A stretch of DNA of 6,640 nt. Origin: Chloroflexota bacterium (GTDB taxonomy: Bacteria > Chloroflexota > UBA6077 > FW602-bin22 > JACPQP01). The position numbers and the translations under genes were made by a program. The notes beneath the pieces are model-generated. The model worked only from the letters and a program-made list of their open reading frames with translations, did no database searches and had not been told where the DNA came from. Within the stretch, counting starts at the first letter, position 1. Every line of letters starts with the position of its first letter. Where the stretch lies: assembly GCA_016190465.1 (NCBI GenBank), contig JACPQP010000148.1, positions 1-6,640 on the forward strand, read 5' to 3'. Of this stretch, positions 4,831-6,640 are shown one piece after another.

Positions 4831-6640
4831 GCTGCCCCAGGCGCTCCTGCTGCTCCGCCCGCAGGAGCGCCGCCGTCCGGTCAAACGGATCCAGGCGCAA
4901 CACCTCGCCGAGCGCGACCACCGCGTCGGCGTGGCGAGCGGCGGCGATCAACTCCTCGGCGAGGGCGCGGGCCTCCGCGAGCGCCCGGCTCGCCTGTCCC
5001 ATCCCCAGGTGGGCCGCGATCAACCCACGCCGTGTCTTCACGTCGCTGGGCGCCAGACGCGCCAGGCGCTCGCGGAGCGCCAGCGCGCGACCCGCGTCGC
5101 GTCCCTGCCAGAGGTCGAGCAGACGTCGCACCGTCGACGTCGCACCGGATGTATCTCCCAGTCGGACCTGTGCCTCCGCCAGCTCCTCCAGCTCCACTGA
5201 CGCTTCCGCGACCTCGCCACGCTCCATCGCGCTGTCGGCGAGGCGCCATCGAGCGACAGTATGGTCGGGGGCAAGCCGGGACACCACCCGATACACCGCC
5301 AGCGCCCGGATGAGGTCACCTCGCCGCTCCAGACGCTCGGCCAGCTCGACGAACGTGGCGAGCGCCTCGGTCAGTCGGCCTACCCGGTAGTAGGACTCGG
5401 CGAGCGGCGTGTACAGGCTTTCGTCGTCGGGACAGAGCCGTTTCAGGACCTCCAGCGCTTCAAGCCGACCGACCAGATCGTTGCGGCGTATCTCAATATC
5501 GAGCAAGCGCCGTGACGCCTGCTCTGCGGGCTCGTGATAGTCGGCCCCACCGGCCTCGAGCGCCCAGATGGCGCGACGGAGCGGCGCCACTGCCCGATCG
5601 ACATCGCCGCCCGTGACCAGAAGTGCCGCCGCGTGGTATCCTGCCAATGCACCGACGACTCCCGGCGCCTCGCTTGCCGCCAACAGAGCCCCGGTTGCCG
5701 CCTCGGCATCCCCGGTGGCGGCGAGCGCCCGGCCGCGGGCGTAGGCGAGGAGCGGGTTCTCGGGCTGACGCTTCACCCAGTCGTCGATCCAGCTCAGCAC
5801 CGCGCCGATCTGGCCACCTGGTCCCGCGTCGAGCGCCACGGCCAGGGCCGCGGCGTCGAAGATGGGCTGGGCCCGCGCGGCCTGGGCGCAGTACCAGGCG
5901 GCGGCCAGAGTCGGATGGCCCGGGTGAGATGCCCGAGCCGCTTCGTAGCCGGCGGCAGCCTCGTCGAGCCGACCGGCCTGCTCGAAGAGCCCTCCGGCCG
6001 CCAGCGCCAGATCGGGACTCGCCGGATCGAGGCGCAGCGCCTCGACATAATGCGTGAGCGCCTGGTCGATCGCCCCCTCTGCGACTGCGGCCTCGGCTAG
6101 CGCGCGAAACACCTCTGCCGCTCGACCATCCTGTCCGCTCACCGCCAGCCACCGGGCGAGGCGCACGCGTAGCGCTGGGTCATCTGGCCGGATCTCCACC
6201 AGCGACGCCAGCGCGCTCGCGGTTCCCGCGGGATCGGTCCGCAAGGTGTAGAGATCGACAACCTGCTCGGCCGTGGCAAGGGCGGAGCCGGCCCCCCGCC
6301 GGGCGAGAACCTGAGCGAGCCGAATCTGCGCCGGAAGGTACGTCGGCGCCAGCGCGATGAGCTGGTAGCACTCGTCCTGCGCCGCGATGAGCTGCCCCCT
6401 CACCTCGCGGGCGCGCGCCTCGACGATGCCGCGCAGCATCCGCTTTCGCAGCTCGGTCTCGAGCGACCAGAGGTCATCCAGCCGTCCCACGAGCGCACCC
6501 GGCTGGCGCTGGTCGTAGTCGCTCCAGGCTCGGAGCGCTGCCGACTGCCCGGCCTCGAGCGCGGCAAGCACCGGCTGCAACCCATCGTCGCCGGTGGCTT
6601 CGTGACCGCCCGCACCGTAGGGGCAGGCCCCCGTGCCTGC
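4817..6640 (-). CDS. TPR-repeat protein of unknown function, N-terminus beyond window edge
   Basis: A soluble-looking, helix-rich, Ala/Leu/Arg/Glu-rich protein of at least 607 residues with no visible membrane segment or catalytic motif. Numbering from the TTG at 6580, TPR-like units are clearest at about 62-96, 169-202 (QALTHYVEALRLDPASPD), 203-236, 368-401, 421-455 (RALAVYRVVSRLAPDH), 493-526 and 549-580 (DAVVALGEVLRLDPFD); degenerate repeats fill the rest. TPRs are protein-binding scaffolds, so a partner-binding role is expected but no partner is shown. The frame stays open to base 6640. TTG 6580 has no good ribosome-binding site, there is no ATG, GTG or TTG in frame upstream of it, and the first in-frame ATG comes only about residue 48. 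I therefore treat the gene as 5'-partial. The 20 codons before the TTG include Cys-Pro-Tyr-Gly, too little to call a zinc ribbon. Its stop overlaps the cdaA start by one base, which makes it the first visible operon gene. Confidence 0.85.
   Translation of the reverse strand, partial: AGTGACPYGAGGHEATGDDGLQPVLAALEAGQSAALRAWSDYDQRQPGALVGRLDDLWSLETELRKRMLRGIVEARAREVRGQLIAAQDECYQLIALAPTYLPAQIRLAQVLARRGAGSALATAEQVVDLYTLRTDPAGTASALASLVEIRPDDPALRVRLARWLAVSGQDGRAAEVFRALAEAAVAEGAIDQALTHYVEALRLDPASPDLALAAGGLFEQAGRLDEAAAGYEAARASHPGHPTLAAAWYCAQAARAQPIFDAAALAVALDAGPGGQIGAVLSWIDDWVKRQPENPLLAYARGRALAATGDAEAATGALLAASEAPGVVGALAGYHAAALLVTGGDVDRAVAPLRRAIWALEAGGADYHEPAEQASRRLLDIEIRRNDLVGRLEALEVLKRLCPDDESLYTPLAESYYRVGRLTEALATFVELAERLERRGDLIRALAVYRVVSRLAPDHTVARWRLADSAMERGEVAEASVELEELAEAQVRLGDTSGATSTVRRLLDLWQGRDAGRALALRERLARLAPSDVKTRRGLIAAHLGMGQASRALAEARALAEELIAAARHADAVVALGEVLRLDPFDRTAALLRAEQQERLGQREEA

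Noticed and set aside
5493..6152. Long alternative minus-strand frame (219 codons) inside the TPR gene.
   Set aside because: It is Arg/Gly/Ser-rich low-complexity sequence in a shifted frame of a gene with clear TPR motifs. I considered a frameshift in the TPR gene, but the main frame is continuous across this stretch.
6623..6640. Perfect 6-base inverted repeat (GCAGGC / GCCTGC) with a 6-base loop at the right edge, as a possible terminator or attenuator.
   Set aside because: It lies in an open coding frame, has no T-tract, and short GC-only hairpins arise by chance in such DNA; the window ends at its last base, so context is lacking.

Overview
The window is GC-rich, gene-dense bacterial chromosome. 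It carries five same-strand (minus) genes packed like an operon and the 3' part of one convergent plus-strand gene. High G+C, the actinobacterial-style rhodanese active-site loop and a c-di-AMP cyclase/CdaR pair would fit an actinobacterium-like or Chloroflexota lineage. My best guess is Thermomicrobia (Sphaerobacter-like), but this is an impression from protein style and is not proven. I see no mobile element, CRISPR array, tRNA or rRNA, and no gene-free stretch longer than about 20 bases.

Layout by coordinate: (1) 3-653, plus strand: C-terminal two thirds or more of a two-domain thiosulfate sulfurtransferase (rhodanese), cut by the left edge. (2) 650-1429, minus: hisF, the cyclase subunit of imidazole glycerol phosphate synthase. 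(3) 1438-2757, minus: der (engA), the double-GTPase ribosome assembly factor. (4) 2777-3967, minus: a cdaR/YbbR-type membrane-anchored protein with four YbbR-like repeats. (5) 3969-4817, minus: cdaA, the membrane diadenylate cyclase that makes c-di-AMP. (6) 4817-6640, minus: a long TPR-repeat protein whose start lies beyond the right edge.

Reading in the direction of transcription (right to left) the order is TPR protein - cdaA - cdaR - der - hisF. The junctions are a 1-base stop/start overlap (TGATG), a 1-base gap, a 19-base gap and an 8-base gap, so one transcript with translational coupling is the natural reading. The promoter must lie to the right of the window. cdaA and cdaR form the known c-di-AMP synthesis module. 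The third partner usual in Firmicutes, glmM, is not next to them here; der and hisF follow instead and an uncharacterised TPR gene precedes them. hisF and the rhodanese gene meet tail to tail with overlapping stop codons.

This is mostly core housekeeping and signalling DNA, not an accessory island. The points most worth a second look are a Gly-to-Ser change in the catalytic DGA motif of CdaA, the coupled TPR gene as a candidate c-di-AMP partner, and the glmM-free operon arrangement. I found no clear evidence of a wholly new system.
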